This document shows, in pieces, positions 17,608 to 25,892 of a stretch of DNA of 52,143 bases. The stretch lies in the NCBI GenBank assembly GCA_001628405.1, contig LURN01000072.1:1-52143 (forward strand), in the 5' to 3' direction. This DNA is from Candidatus Thioglobus sp. REDSEA-S12_B1 (GTDB lineage: Bacteria; Pseudomonadota; Gammaproteobacteria; PS1; Pseudothioglobaceae). A program made the position numbers and the translations under genes. Under the pieces are notes generated by a model. It was not told the origin of the DNA, did not search any database, and saw only the letters and a program-made list of their open reading frames with translations. How positions within the stretch are numbered: position 1 is the stretch's first letter; every line of letters begins with the position of its first letter.

Positions 17608-20346
17608 CTAGTGGGCCTCTTGCCAGTTTGACCCTATTCCTACATCCACTTCAAGGGGTATGCTCAACTTCAAGGCATTGGACATTAGCATTTTTAAGTT
17701 CTTTGCATATTCATCTGCCATTATTGATTCAAGTTCAAAGACAAGTTCATCGTGAACTTGCATAAACATCTTTATTTCATGGCCTTCTTTGTCAATCCAA
17801 GCCTGAATATCAAGCATGGCTTTCTTTATAATGTCAGCCGAAGAGCCCTGCATGGGAGCGTTAATTGCAGTTCTGAGAGCGTGCTGCTGAAGCATTTTAT
17901 TTTTTGAATTAATTTGAGGGAGATACAACCTCCTTCCAAGAACTGTTTCAACATAACCTTGTGATTTTGCCTTTTCTTTGGTCTCCTCCATAAACCTCAA
18001 AACACCAGGATAGTTTTCAAAATAACCGTCTATGTATTGCTTAGCTTCAGTTCTAGAGACATCAATCTGCTTAGCCAAACCAAATGCGCTCATTCCATAA
18101 ATCAAACCAAAGTTGATAGCCTTAGCCTTTCGACGCTGATCCTTGGTAACCATTGAAATATCAGTTCCAAAAACTTGTGCAGCTGTAGAGCGATGAACAT
18201 CTTCGTTATTATTAAATGCCTCAATAAGGTTTGAATCTCCTGAGATATGCGCCATAATTCTTAATTCAATTTGGGAATAGTCGGCAGCAAGAATAACATT
18301 CCCCTTATCAGCAATAAATGCCGACCTGATTTGTGCGCCTTGCTCTGTTCTAATTGGAATATTTTGAAAATTTGGCTTTGAAGAGGAGAGCCTTCCAGTA
18401 GCAGTCACTGCTTGATGATAGGACGTATGGAGACGGCCAGTTCTTCGATTTATTTGCCTTGGTAGTGCCTCAAGATAAGTTGAATTAAGCTTCGTTAAGG
18501 TTCTATAGGACATAATCAAGTCAACGAGCGGGTGATCCAATAACTTTAATGCCTCTTCATTTGTTGAGGGCTGTCCTTTTGCTGTTTTCTTTTTAGGTTC
18601 AAGCCCAAAACCTTCCTCGCTAAACAAAATTTGTTGAATTTGTTTTGGTGACTCAAGATTAAATTCATCTCCTGCAATCTCATGTGCCTTAGTTTGAATT
18701 TTTATCATTTCTGCCTTAATCTCATTTTGCTGATTTAATAGAGACATTTCGTCAAGCAATGCGCCATTCCTCTCTAATCTCAACATAACCTTAATTAAAG
18801 GAAGCTCTATAGTCTTATAAAGCGCTAATAATTTAGGAAAACTCTGAAGCTTTGACTCAAATAAATTATTAAGCTCATTGGTGACAATGACATCTTCACA
18901 TGCATAAGGCATAGCATCTTCAATGCTAACTTGATTGAATGTCAGTTGTTTTTTACCACTTCCAGCTACATCTGAATAATGAATAGTTTCATGGCCAAGA
19001 TAATGAAGTGCAAGATCATCCATATTATGACGACTCGCAACTGAATCTAGACAATAGGATTTAACCATCGTATCGTCTTTAATGCCATTAAGGTTAATAT
19101 CTACGTTAGCTAAAACATGGGCATCATACTTTAAATTTTGACCAATCTTGCCAATTGACGAACTTTCCAAAATGGGCTTCAGAGATGACAAAACATCCTG
19201 TCTTTTTAACTGAATTGGAGCATCCAAATAGTCATGAGCAACTGGCAAATAATAACTATTTTTTTCAACTAAGAATACAAATCCAACTATTTGTGCCTCC
19301 ATATAATCGAGACTATTGGTCTCCAAATCAAAAACAAAAGATTCACTTGAGGAAAGTTTTGATAGTAAGCTCTCAAAACCATCTTCGCTCAGAATCAGCT
19401 CTTTTGTGTAATCTTCTAAAGACAATTTTGAATCAATACTCTCAACCTTATCTTTTTCTTGATCATTTTCAACAGATTCCTTTACTTTAGATGCTCTCTG
19501 ATCATCTAATTGTTTTAGCCACATAGAGAAACCATACTCTTTATAGAGCGCTATCAATTCTTCAGTATTTTCTCCAGGCTCATCATCAAAAATATTAAAA
19601 GGTAATTCCACATCAAATTTTAGTTTCACTAATTGATAAGAAAGGTCTAACAAATCAAAAGACTCCCTAAGCTTTTCACCAACTTTTCCACCAATTTTTT
19701 CTGCATTAGCTTTGACTCCATCTATATCATCATAGAGTTCAAGCCATTTTGCAGCAGTCTTTGGGCCAACACTAGGAACACCTGGAATATTGTCAGAGGA
19801 ATCCCCAGTTAGTGCCAATAAATCAAGAATTTGATTGGGCCTTACACCCATTTTTTCTTTAACATCGCCCTCAGAAAAGAGCTTCCCCTTCATATCTAAT
19901 TGCTTTACATTGCCACCTACCAACTGGAAAAGATCTTTATCGCCGCTAGCAATGATAGTTTCAATGCCTTTATCATTTGCAAATTTTGATAAAGTAGCAA
20001 TCACATCATCAGCCTCAACCCCCTCTTCACATAAAAAGTGAAAGCCCATAGCCCTTACAATTTTATATAAGGGTTCAATCTGTACAATTAGGTCATCGTG
20101 AGCTGGGCTTCTATTTGCCTTATATTCAGGAAAAATTTCATGGCGAAAGTTAGTGCCTTTTGAATCAAAGACCATGATCAGTTTTGCTCCTTGATATTTT
20201 CTTTGTAAATGCTTGATTGCATTGACAACTCCAAACATAGCACCTGTAGGAAAGCCACTATCATTAGTAAGGTTTTGAGAAATAGTCGAAAAATAGGAAC
20301 GGAATAAAAATGCTGTTCCGTCTACTAAAATGAGAGGTGAATTCAT
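17608..20346 (-). CDS. polA: DNA polymerase I
   Basis: The 912-residue repair and Okazaki-fragment polymerase has all three domains. The N-terminal 5'-3' exonuclease shows LVDGTAFLFRSY, GVEADDVIAT and LTGDSSDNIPGVPSVGPKTA. The 3'-5' proofreading domain has DLETNS, GQNLKYDAHV and an acidic YACEDV motif, so proofreading looks intact. The polymerase domain has motif A AADYSQIELRIMAH, motif B RRKAKAINFGLIYGMS and motif C MQVHDELVFE. Length is normal. It is transcribed away from znuC across a 115-nt region. Confidence 0.98.
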   Translation of the reverse strand: MNSPLILVDGTAFLFRSYFSTISQNLTNDSGFPTGAMFGVVNAIKHLQRKYQGAKLIMVFDSKGTNFRHEIFPEYKANRSPAHDDLIVQIEPLYKIVRAMGFHFLCEEGVEADDVIATLSKFANDKGIETIIASGDKDLFQLVGGNVKQLDMKGKLFSEGDVKEKMGVRPNQILDLLALTGDSSDNIPGVPSVGPKTAAKWLELYDDIDGVKANAEKIGGKVGEKLRESFDLLDLSYQLVKLKFDVELPFNIFDDEPGENTEELIALYKEYGFSMWLKQLDDQRASKVKESVENDQEKDKVESIDSKLSLEDYTKELILSEDGFESLLSKLSSSESFVFDLETNSLDYMEAQIVGFVFLVEKNSYYLPVAHDYLDAPIQLKRQDVLSSLKPILESSSIGKIGQNLKYDAHVLANVDINLNGIKDDTMVKSYCLDSVASRHNMDDLALHYLGHETIHYSDVAGSGKKQLTFNQVSIEDAMPYACEDVIVTNELNNLFESKLQSFPKLLALYKTIELPLIKVMLRLERNGALLDEMSLLNQQNEIKAEMIKIQTKAHEIAGDEFNLESPKQIQQILFSEEGFGLEPKKKTAKGQPSTNEEALKLLDHPLVDLIMSYRTLTKLNSTYLEALPRQINRRTGRLHTSYHQAVTATGRLSSSKPNFQNIPIRTEQGAQIRSAFIADKGNVILAADYSQIELRIMAHISGDSNLIEAFNNNEDVHRSTAAQVFGTDISMVTKDQRRKAKAINFGLIYGMSAFGLAKQIDVSRTEAKQYIDGYFENYPGVLRFMEETKEKAKSQGYVETVLGRRLYLPQINSKNKMLQQHALRTAINAPMQGSSADIIKKAMLDIQAWIDKEGHEIKMFMQVHDELVFELESIMADEYAKNLKMLMSNALKLSIPLEVDVGIGSNWQEAH

Positions 20347-20461
20347 ATCTAAATTTTACATCTAAACTTGGGTTTAATTCTTTGAAACTGGATTAAGAGT
20401 TTATTATTCCTATGTATTTATTTTGGGCTTGAAAGTAAAAATTGTTAGATAAAATATACTG

Positions 20462-21181
20462 ATGCAAGACACACTCATCACTGTCAACAATATAAGCCTC
20501 AACCACAATGGAAAAAATATACTTGATGATGTCAGTTTTAAACTTCATCAGGGTGAGTTTATAACGCTTATTGGACCAAATGGTGCAGGAAAAAGCTCTT
20601 TAATTAAAATTTTACTAGGTGTCATTAAACAAGACTCTGGTAATGTATCTTTCAATGACAAGGTAAGGCTTGGCTACACGCCACAAACCTTCACTGCTAA
20701 CCCTTACATACCCATATCTGTCAAGGATTTTCTGACTTTAAACCAGAAATTAGAATCAACATTTATGCAACAAACTTTTGATTTGACAGGTATAAACGAA
20801 TTATTACAATTACCTTTAAAAAATCTTTCTGGTGGTGAATTGCAGAAAGTTTTATTGACTAGAGCCTTACTCAATAAACCTAATATCTTAATACTAGATG
20901 AGCCTGCACAAAATTTAGATGTTGATGGACAAATGCAGCTATACAAACTCATCCAAGACATTCATCAACAGCAGAATTGTGCAGTTTTGATGGTGTCTCA
21001 TGATCTCCATCGAGTTATGAAGGAATCGACTCAAGTTCTGTGTTTGTATCACCATATCTGCTGTGAAGGCCTTCCAGAATCGATTTTAAAAGATGAAAAA
21101 TTTAATGACCTCTTTGCAGATCAAATAAATGACTTAATGGCAACATATGAACATCATCATAATCACCATCATGAGCATTAG
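20462..21181 (+). CDS. znuC: Zinc ABC transporter ATPase ZnuC with histidine-rich tail
   Basis: ABC ATPase of the ZnuABC zinc importer. The 239 residues contain Walker A GPNGAGKSSLI, a Q-loop at YTPQTF, the signature LSGGELQKVLLTRALL, Walker B ILILDEPAQNLD and the switch His in MVSHDLHRVM. The last dozen residues carry eight histidines (HHHNHHHEH), a metal-binding tail typical of zinc-related proteins. znuA, znuB and zur are not adjacent: polA is divergent upstream and dapD follows. The ATP-binding subunit is therefore separated from its permease. Confidence 0.85.
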   Translation: MQDTLITVNNISLNHNGKNILDDVSFKLHQGEFITLIGPNGAGKSSLIKILLGVIKQDSGNVSFNDKVRLGYTPQTFTANPYIPISVKDFLTLNQKLESTFMQQTFDLTGINELLQLPLKNLSGGELQKVLLTRALLNKPNILILDEPAQNLDVDGQMQLYKLIQDIHQQQNCAVLMVSHDLHRVMKESTQVLCLYHHICCEGLPESILKDEKFNDLFADQINDLMATYEHHHNHHHEH

Positions 21182-21237
21182 ATAATTTCAATTCATTTGT
21201 AAATGATATAATCCCCCCTTTTTTTTAAGTTAAAAAT

Positions 21238-22053
21238 ATGAAAGAAATTATTGAATCGGCTTTCGAAGACAGAAATCATTTGACACCTGATACTGCAAGT
21301 TCTGAAGTCAAAGAAGCTGTCAATGAAGCAATACATCTTCTAGACTCAGGAAAAGCAAGAGTAGCCGAACAAAAAGGAGTAGGCAATTGGCAAGTCAACG
21401 AATGGTTAAAGAAGGCAGTCCTTCTCTCATTCAGACTAGCTGATAACGTGCCGATGGCTGCTGGATTTACTCAATACTATGACAAAGTACCCTCTAAATA
21501 TGCCGCTACAACTGAAAAGGAATTTCAAGCTTCCGGCGTTAGGGTGGTTCCCCCAGCAACAGCAAGAAGGGGGTCATATGTTGCCCCTAATACTGTTTTA
21601 ATGCCTTCTTATGTCAATATAGGTGCCTATGTAGACTCAGGAACAATGGTTGATACCTGGGCAACTGTTGGCTCATGTGCTCAAATTGGAAAAAATGTTC
21701 ATCTTTCAGGTGGTGTCGGTATTGGTGGTGTTCTAGAACCGTTGCAAGCCGCTCCAACAATCATTGAGGATGATTGTTTTATTGGTGCAAGATCTGAAGT
21801 TGTTGAGGGAGTCATTGTTGAGGAAGGGGCAGTTATATCTATGGGCGTTTATATTGGTCAATCAACGAAAATATTTAATCGAATGACTGGTGAAGTGACT
21901 TATGGTCGAATTCCAGCCGGATCAGTCGTTGTTTCAGGCAACTTGCCTTCTTCTGATGGCAGCTACTCACTTTATTGTGCAGTTATAGTTAAACAGGTGG
22001 ATGCTAAGACACGCTCCAAAGTCGGAATTAATGAGCTTCTTAGAGGTATTTAA
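21238..22053 (+). CDS. dapD: 2,3,4,5-tetrahydropyridine-2,6-dicarboxylate N-succinyltransferase
   Basis: Succinylase step of the lysine/diaminopimelate pathway. The 271-residue protein has the N-terminal helical domain and then a left-handed beta-helix with [24 protein letters not shown] (split here only for orientation), [18 protein letters not shown] and [13 protein letters not shown]. The C-terminal [16 protein letters not shown] is also conserved. Length is normal for the gammaproteobacterial enzyme. It starts 56 nt after znuC and ends at a strong bidirectional terminator. Confidence 0.97.
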   Translation: MKEIIESAFEDRNHLTPDTASSEVKEAVNEAIHLLDSGKARVAEQKGVGNWQVNEWLKKAVLLSFRLADNVPMAAGFTQYYDKVPSKYAATTEKEFQASGVRVVPPATARRGSYVAPNTVLMPSYVNIGAYVDSGTMVDTWATVGSCAQIGKNVHLSGGVGIGGVLEPLQAAPTIIEDDCFIGARSEVVEGVIVEEGAVISMGVYIGQSTKIFNRMTGEVTYGRIPAGSVVVSGNLPSSDGSYSLYCAVIVKQVDAKTRSKVGINELLRGI

Positions 22054-22073
22054 ACTTACCTTTTTCGGATAAT

Positions 22074-22101
22074 AAAAAACCCGCGCAAAGGCGGGTTTTT
22101 T
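22074..22101. terminator. Bidirectional terminator between dapD and the first 72-residue gene
   Basis: AAAAAACCCGC-gcaaag-GCGGGTTTTTT: a strong GC stem flanked by A and T runs, so it works in both directions for the convergent dapD and small membrane gene. Confidence 0.92.
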
Positions 22102-22120
22102 ATTGAACTATTAAGCTATG

Positions 22121-22339
22121 TTACCTTGTAAAGATTTTATAAATTAACCCCGCTGCAATAAGTCCTACCAAGTTAGCAGAGCCCATCGCGCTAATAATTT
22201 CAATCAAGCTGCCAGTTACATCGCCAGGAAGGAATGCAGCATCGGCGCCAAAGATTATTTGAACAACTACAGCAAGTGCGATTACAGCAACGCCTGCTTC
22301 AGTCAATTTTTTTGCCCAACCAATTACGTTGTCTAACAT
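22121..22339 (-). CDS. 72-residue two-helix membrane protein, copy 1
   Basis: I do not recognise a named family. It begins with a short amphipathic helix (WAKKLTEAGV), then a hydrophobic segment (about residues 14-30), a loop with FLPGDV, and a second glycine/alanine-rich hydrophobic segment (about 46-68) ending in YKIFTR. The start is supported by GGAG 7 nt before the ATG. It is a paralogue of the next gene upstream on the same strand: about 43 of 72 positions are identical by eye. It has its own promoter and shares a terminator with dapD. Holin-like or small inner-membrane scaffold roles are conceivable but unsupported. Confidence 0.8.
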   Translation of the reverse strand: MLDNVIGWAKKLTEAGVAVIALAVVVQIIFGADAAFLPGDVTGSLIEIISAMGSANLVGLIAAGLIYKIFTR

Positions 22340-22393
22340 ATCTTCTCTCCATTTGTTTAAATAAAACCAGCATCACTACCGATTGATGGACTT

Positions 22394-22420
22394 TTTATAG
22401 TATCAATTTAGTTATGTCAA
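22394..22420 (-). promoter_or_regulatory. Promoter of 72-residue gene copy 1, conserved with copy 2
   Basis: TTGACA (22415-22420) and TATAAA (22394-22399) with 15 nt between, or TAAAAA with 17 nt. The block TACTATAAAAAGT and the leader element GATGCTGGTT recur at the same spacing in copy 2. Confidence 0.65.
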
Positions 22421-22508
22421 GTTTTCTGAGTTGCATTTTTGGGAAAAAACCCTCAATCTGTTGCATTAATAGGACTTAAGCGTCCAAAAAGAAATATTTC
22501 AAAATAAA

Positions 22509-22538
22509 TAAAAAACCCGCCTTACGGCGGGTTTTTTA
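22509..22538 (-). terminator. Terminator after 72-residue gene copy 2
   Basis: AAAAACCCGCC-ttac-GGCGGGTTTTTT: six-base GC stem and flanking A/T runs, 20-50 nt after the stop of copy 2. It closely resembles the terminator after copy 1. Confidence 0.9.
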
Positions 22539-22557
22539 TTGAGTTAATATGGAATGT

Positions 22558-22776
22558 TTACTTGGAAAAGATTTGGTATAACAATCCAGCTGTGACCAAT
22601 CCAACTAAGCCAGCAGCACCAAGTGATCCAATCAAACCCATAAGAGTAGCGACAACATCACCAGGAAGGAATGCCACGCTTGAACCAAAGATTACTTGTA
22701 CTACGATTGCAAGTGCTACAAGACCTACACCTGCTTCAGTTAATTTTTTTATCCAATTAGTTACATTACTTAACAT
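22558..22776 (-). CDS. 72-residue two-helix membrane protein, copy 2
   Basis: Paralogue of the preceding-coordinate gene, of exactly the same length and without gaps. Conserved blocks are KKLTEAGV, VVQ-IFG, AFLPGDV and GLVGL-AGL-Y-IF. Differences are concentrated in the membrane segments and keep hydrophobicity, which suggests purifying selection on topology. GGAG 7 nt before the ATG, a consensus -35 promoter and a strong terminator make it an autonomous, probably highly expressed unit. Function unknown. Confidence 0.8.
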   Translation of the reverse strand: MLSNVTNWIKKLTEAGVGLVALAIVVQVIFGSSVAFLPGDVVATLMGLIGSLGAAGLVGLVTAGLLYQIFSK

Positions 22777-22831
22777 ATTTTCTCTCCATTAATTATAAAG
22801 ATAACCAGCATCTTTGCCGATTGGTGCACTT

Positions 22832-22858
22832 TTTATAGTAACGAAAACTGAGTGTCAA
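22832..22858 (-). promoter_or_regulatory. Promoter of 72-residue gene copy 2
   Basis: TTGACA (22853-22858) and TATAAA (22832-22837) with the same 15-nt spacing as copy 1; the downstream leader CCGATTGGTG...GATGCTGGTT is also shared. Confidence 0.65.
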
Positions 22859-22889
22859 GTTTTATTGATGAAAAAAAACTAAAAATTAA

Positions 22890-22913
22890 GCAAAAATGGC
22901 TATAAAAAGCCAA
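22890..22913 (-). terminator. Hairpin terminator after the ubiA remnant
   Basis: TGGCT-ataaaa-AGCCA stem (22897-22912) followed on the minus strand by TTTTTG, about 30 nt after the ubiA stop. It would end the mnmG-rsmG-tatD-rluC-ubiA transcript. Confidence 0.55.
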
Positions 22914-22943
22914 AAAGTTGCAAAAAAACAACAAAAATTAGTC

Positions 22944-23639
22944 TTAAATTGCTACTGACAAGAAAATCCCTGCAAATGCAGTCATACCAATGTAATTGTT
23001 ATTAATAAAAGCCTCGAAATAATGCTCATTTTGACGTTTTTTTATCAAAAACTGGTGATAAATCATAAAAAAACAAATAATAATTAATGAAAAATAGTAA
23101 ATTTGTCCCAAATTAAAGAAACTTCCAATACTTAAAAAAATCAAAATAAGAAGAATTTGAAGGAAGGCAATAACTATATGATCATATTTTTTAAACAAAA
23201 TTGCTGTCGATTTCACGCCAATTTCTATATCTTCATCACGATCTGCCATAGCATAAAGCGTATCGTAAATGAGAGTCCAGACTACCGAAGCAATAAAAAT
23301 AAGCCCAGCCTCCATCGGTAAAGTGTTAGTTTGTGCTGCGAAAGCCATTGGAATGCTCATTCCAAAAGCTGCCCCTAAAACCAATTGAGGGAGATTGGTC
23401 CACCGTTTTGTAAATGGATAAATCGTGGCAAGTCCAACAGCAATAAGGGATAGCTTAATCGTTAATAAATTTGTTTGAAGCACTAAAACTAATGCTAAAG
23501 TCACCAGAACTGCAAACAATATTAACGCTGACTTTGGTGAAATCTCTCCGGATGTTAAGGGTCTCTTTTGTGTTCTTGTGACGTGTTTATCAATATTTCG
23601 ATCCGCATAATCATTGATTACACATCCTGCGTATTTCAC
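22944..23639 (-). pseudogene. ubiA: 4-hydroxybenzoate polyprenyltransferase UbiA, 5'-truncated by a deletion
   Basis: UbiA attaches the polyprenyl chain to 4-hydroxybenzoate in ubiquinone synthesis. Homology starts abruptly at AGCVINDYADRNID, the first Asp-rich prenyl-diphosphate motif, and continues normally through the second (YAMADRDEDIEIG) to the C-terminus. About 60 N-terminal residues of a usual 285-290-residue protein, including the first helix and the substrate-contacting R-x-DKPIG segment, are absent. The frame stays open 36 bases further upstream (ATG at 23675), but those codons are rluC read in another frame. The remnant is unlikely to be active. The breakpoint lies near 23630-23640. 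Confidence 0.8.
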
Positions 23640-24498
23640 TTGTAGTTGGGTTTGTAAAAGTAATTGTCTTTGCATGCAAAAATAACCGCTTTAAGCCTTT
23701 CTTTTTCATAAACTGATCGAAAGCCGCATCACCATACTTATTATCTTGTGCTACAGGATGACCAGCAAACTTAGCATGTACACGAATTTGATGGGTTCTT
23801 CCAGACTCGATAAGAACATCTACCAGTGAGGCGCTAAACTCCCCTAACTCAAAGTTCTTAACAGGGTGAAAGTGACTGACTGAATTCTTACCTTTCGAAT
23901 CAATCACACTGTATCTAGAGTTTTGATAAATTGGTGCATCAACTGTATGTTTCTTTTTGCTCCAAATATTCTTTACCAATGCAGTATATCTTTTTTCTAA
24001 TTGATGGTTAAGTAGCTGTTCATGCAATGACTTAAGAACAGATCTTTTTTTAGCAAGAATCAAGCATCCAGAGGTGGCACGGTCCAATCTGTGAACAAGT
24101 TCAATCGGCTCTTTATATCTTGATTTAAGTGCCTCAATGATACCAAGACTAATCCCACTCCCACCATGAACAGACATCCCATGACTTTTATTGATTACCA
24201 TCAAACCTTTATCCTCATATAGAATTGAAGAATCTAGAGATTGTAAAAGCCCTTCAGAGGGCCTTATTTCTTTTTCTGTTGAGGTTCTAATCGGGGGTAT
24301 TCGAATTATATCCTCGGCTTTAAGCTTATAATCAGCCTTTTTTCTTCCCTTATTAATCCTAACCTCGCCTTTTCTAATGATGCGATAAATCCGAGATTTT
24401 GGAACACCTTTGAGCTGCTTAATTAAATAATTATCAAGTCTTTGGCCCACAGAAAAATCATCAACAGTTATAAACCTAGGGGCATCATGATTAGTCAT
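23611..24498 (-). CDS. rluC: RluC-family 23S rRNA pseudouridine synthase, C-terminus truncated
   Basis: Large-subunit rRNA pseudouridine synthase with an N-terminal S4 domain (SRIYRIIRKGEVRINKG) and the catalytic Asp in HRLDRATSGCLILAKK. GRTHQIRVHAKFAGHPVAQD is also present. I start at the ATG at 24498 (MTNHDAPRF), 4 nt after the tatD stop; the longer frame only reads through tatD. After FTNPTTSE the family homology stops and seven codons of out-of-frame ubiA sequence follow to TGA, so roughly the last 15-20 residues are replaced. The core is intact and it may still work. Confidence 0.85.
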   Translation of the reverse strand: MTNHDAPRFITVDDFSVGQRLDNYLIKQLKGVPKSRIYRIIRKGEVRINKGRKKADYKLKAEDIIRIPPIRTSTEKEIRPSEGLLQSLDSSILYEDKGLMVINKSHGMSVHGGSGISLGIIEALKSRYKEPIELVHRLDRATSGCLILAKKRSVLKSLHEQLLNHQLEKRYTALVKNIWSKKKHTVDAPIYQNSRYSVIDSKGKNSVSHFHPVKNFELGEFSASLVDVLIESGRTHQIRVHAKFAGHPVAQDNKYGDAAFDQFMKKKGLKRLFLHAKTITFTNPTTSEIRRMCNQ

Positions 24499-24502
24499 AT
24501 TT

Positions 24503-25273
24503 TTAAGAGAAAAACAACTGGTTGAAGTTTTGAGTCGTGACTCTGGCAATCTCTGCAACACTCGAATTTCGAATCTCAGCAAGTTTCTCAGCTACATAGT
24601 AAGTGTAGGCCGGGCTATTTGGCTTACCTCTGTATGGCACAGGTGTTAGATAGGGGGAGTCTGTCTCAATCAGAATGCGATCAGATGGAATTTGTTTTGC
24701 TACCTCTCTCAAATCTTGAGCACTTTTAAAGGTAATAATTCCAGAAAAAGAAATATAAAACCCTAAGTCAAGAGCTGCTTTTGCAGTCTCCATATCCTCA
24801 GCAAAACAATGCATTACACCTTTTTTAGCTCTCTCGCTTGAAAGTATTTCAATAGTGTCATCTTTTGAATCTCTCATATGAATTATCATTGGCTTGCCAG
24901 AATCATTTGATGCAGCAATATGTCTTTTAAACCTATCTCTCTGCCAATCAGCTTGATCCTTTTTTACATGAAAATAATCTAAACCTGTCTCACCAATCGC
25001 AATGACTCGATCACTCTGAGCATACTCTAATAGCTCTTTAACAGATGGTTCTTTGCAGTGCATTTCTGTAGGATGAACTCCAACAGATGCAAAGATATTG
25101 GAATAAGATTTTGACAGATTATGAACTTGATCAAAATGCTCTAAATCAATACAAACACAAAGAAACTTAGTTACTGAAAGTTCGCTCGCATGTTCTAACA
25201 TGGACTCAATACTCCCACCAAATGCATCCAAATCTACACGATCAATATGGCAATGGGAGTCAACTATTTGCAT
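24503..25273 (-). CDS. tatD: TatD-family metal-dependent deoxyribonuclease
   Basis: The 256-residue TIM-barrel hydrolase has the metal site DSHCHID at residues 4-10, the catalytic GETGLDYF, MIIHMRDS, MHCFAEDME and ILIETDSPYLTP. These are the family's signature blocks in order. TatD/YcfH proteins act on DNA ends and damaged DNA. It lies 7 nt downstream of rsmG and 4 nt before rluC, in a tight operon. Confidence 0.92.
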   Translation of the reverse strand: MQIVDSHCHIDRVDLDAFGGSIESMLEHASELSVTKFLCVCIDLEHFDQVHNLSKSYSNIFASVGVHPTEMHCKEPSVKELLEYAQSDRVIAIGETGLDYFHVKKDQADWQRDRFKRHIAASNDSGKPMIIHMRDSKDDTIEILSSERAKKGVMHCFAEDMETAKAALDLGFYISFSGIITFKSAQDLREVAKQIPSDRILIETDSPYLTPVPYRGKPNSPAYTYYVAEKLAEIRNSSVAEIARVTTQNFNQLFFS

Positions 25274-25280
25274 AACAAAA

Positions 25281-25892
25281 TTATATATTAATTTCTAAAA
25301 GTGTTCTCTTATCTGATACGTATGGAACCCTCAAGGAATGAGCCTTATAGTTAACTTTTTGAAGGTTTTCTTTGTTTAAATTATCGCCCTTCATAAGTAA
25401 ATACCTTCCATCACTTGAAATAAGGTGCCGAGTTTTCTCTATTGTATCAATGGTAGATGAAAAAGCTCTTGATACGATTTGTGGAAATGATTCATCATAA
25501 TTAAAACTTTCAACCCTATCATTAATGACGGTTAAATTATCTAATGAAAGCTCAGTCTTAACCGTCTGCATAAATCGACACTTTTTTCCAACACTATCAA
25601 TTGTGAAGACGTTAGTATTCGACCTCATAATTGCAATCACAATTCCAGGTAAGCCTGCTCCCGAACCAACGTCTAGAAGCAGACCAGGACTAATAAAAGG
25701 GACTATTGAAAGACTATCCAAAAAATGTTTTTTTATTGATTCAATTGGATCACGAATTGCGCTAAGGTTATAAACTTTATTCCATTTACCTATAAGTTCA
25801 TGATAAGCGAGTAGCTGATCAGTCTGATGCTCCGAAAGTGTTAAATCCATTATCTCTGCACCCTCACAAAGTAACTTCTTTAGATTACTCAC
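25281..25892 (-). CDS. rsmG: 16S rRNA (guanine527-N7)-methyltransferase RsmG (GidB)
   Basis: Methylates G527 in the 16S rRNA decoding region. The 203 residues show [22 protein letters not shown], the SAM-binding [14 protein letters not shown] and [10 protein letters not shown]. The start is GTG at 25892, overlapping the mnmG stop in GTGA, the usual mnmG-rsmG coupling near replication-related regions of many bacteria. Confidence 0.95.
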   Translation of the reverse strand: MSNLKKLLCEGAEIMDLTLSEHQTDQLLAYHELIGKWNKVYNLSAIRDPIESIKKHFLDSLSIVPFISPGLLLDVGSGAGLPGIVIAIMRSNTNVFTIDSVGKKCRFMQTVKTELSLDNLTVINDRVESFNYDESFPQIVSRAFSSTIDTIEKTRHLISSDGRYLLMKGDNLNKENLQKVNYKAHSLRVPYVSDKRTLLEINI

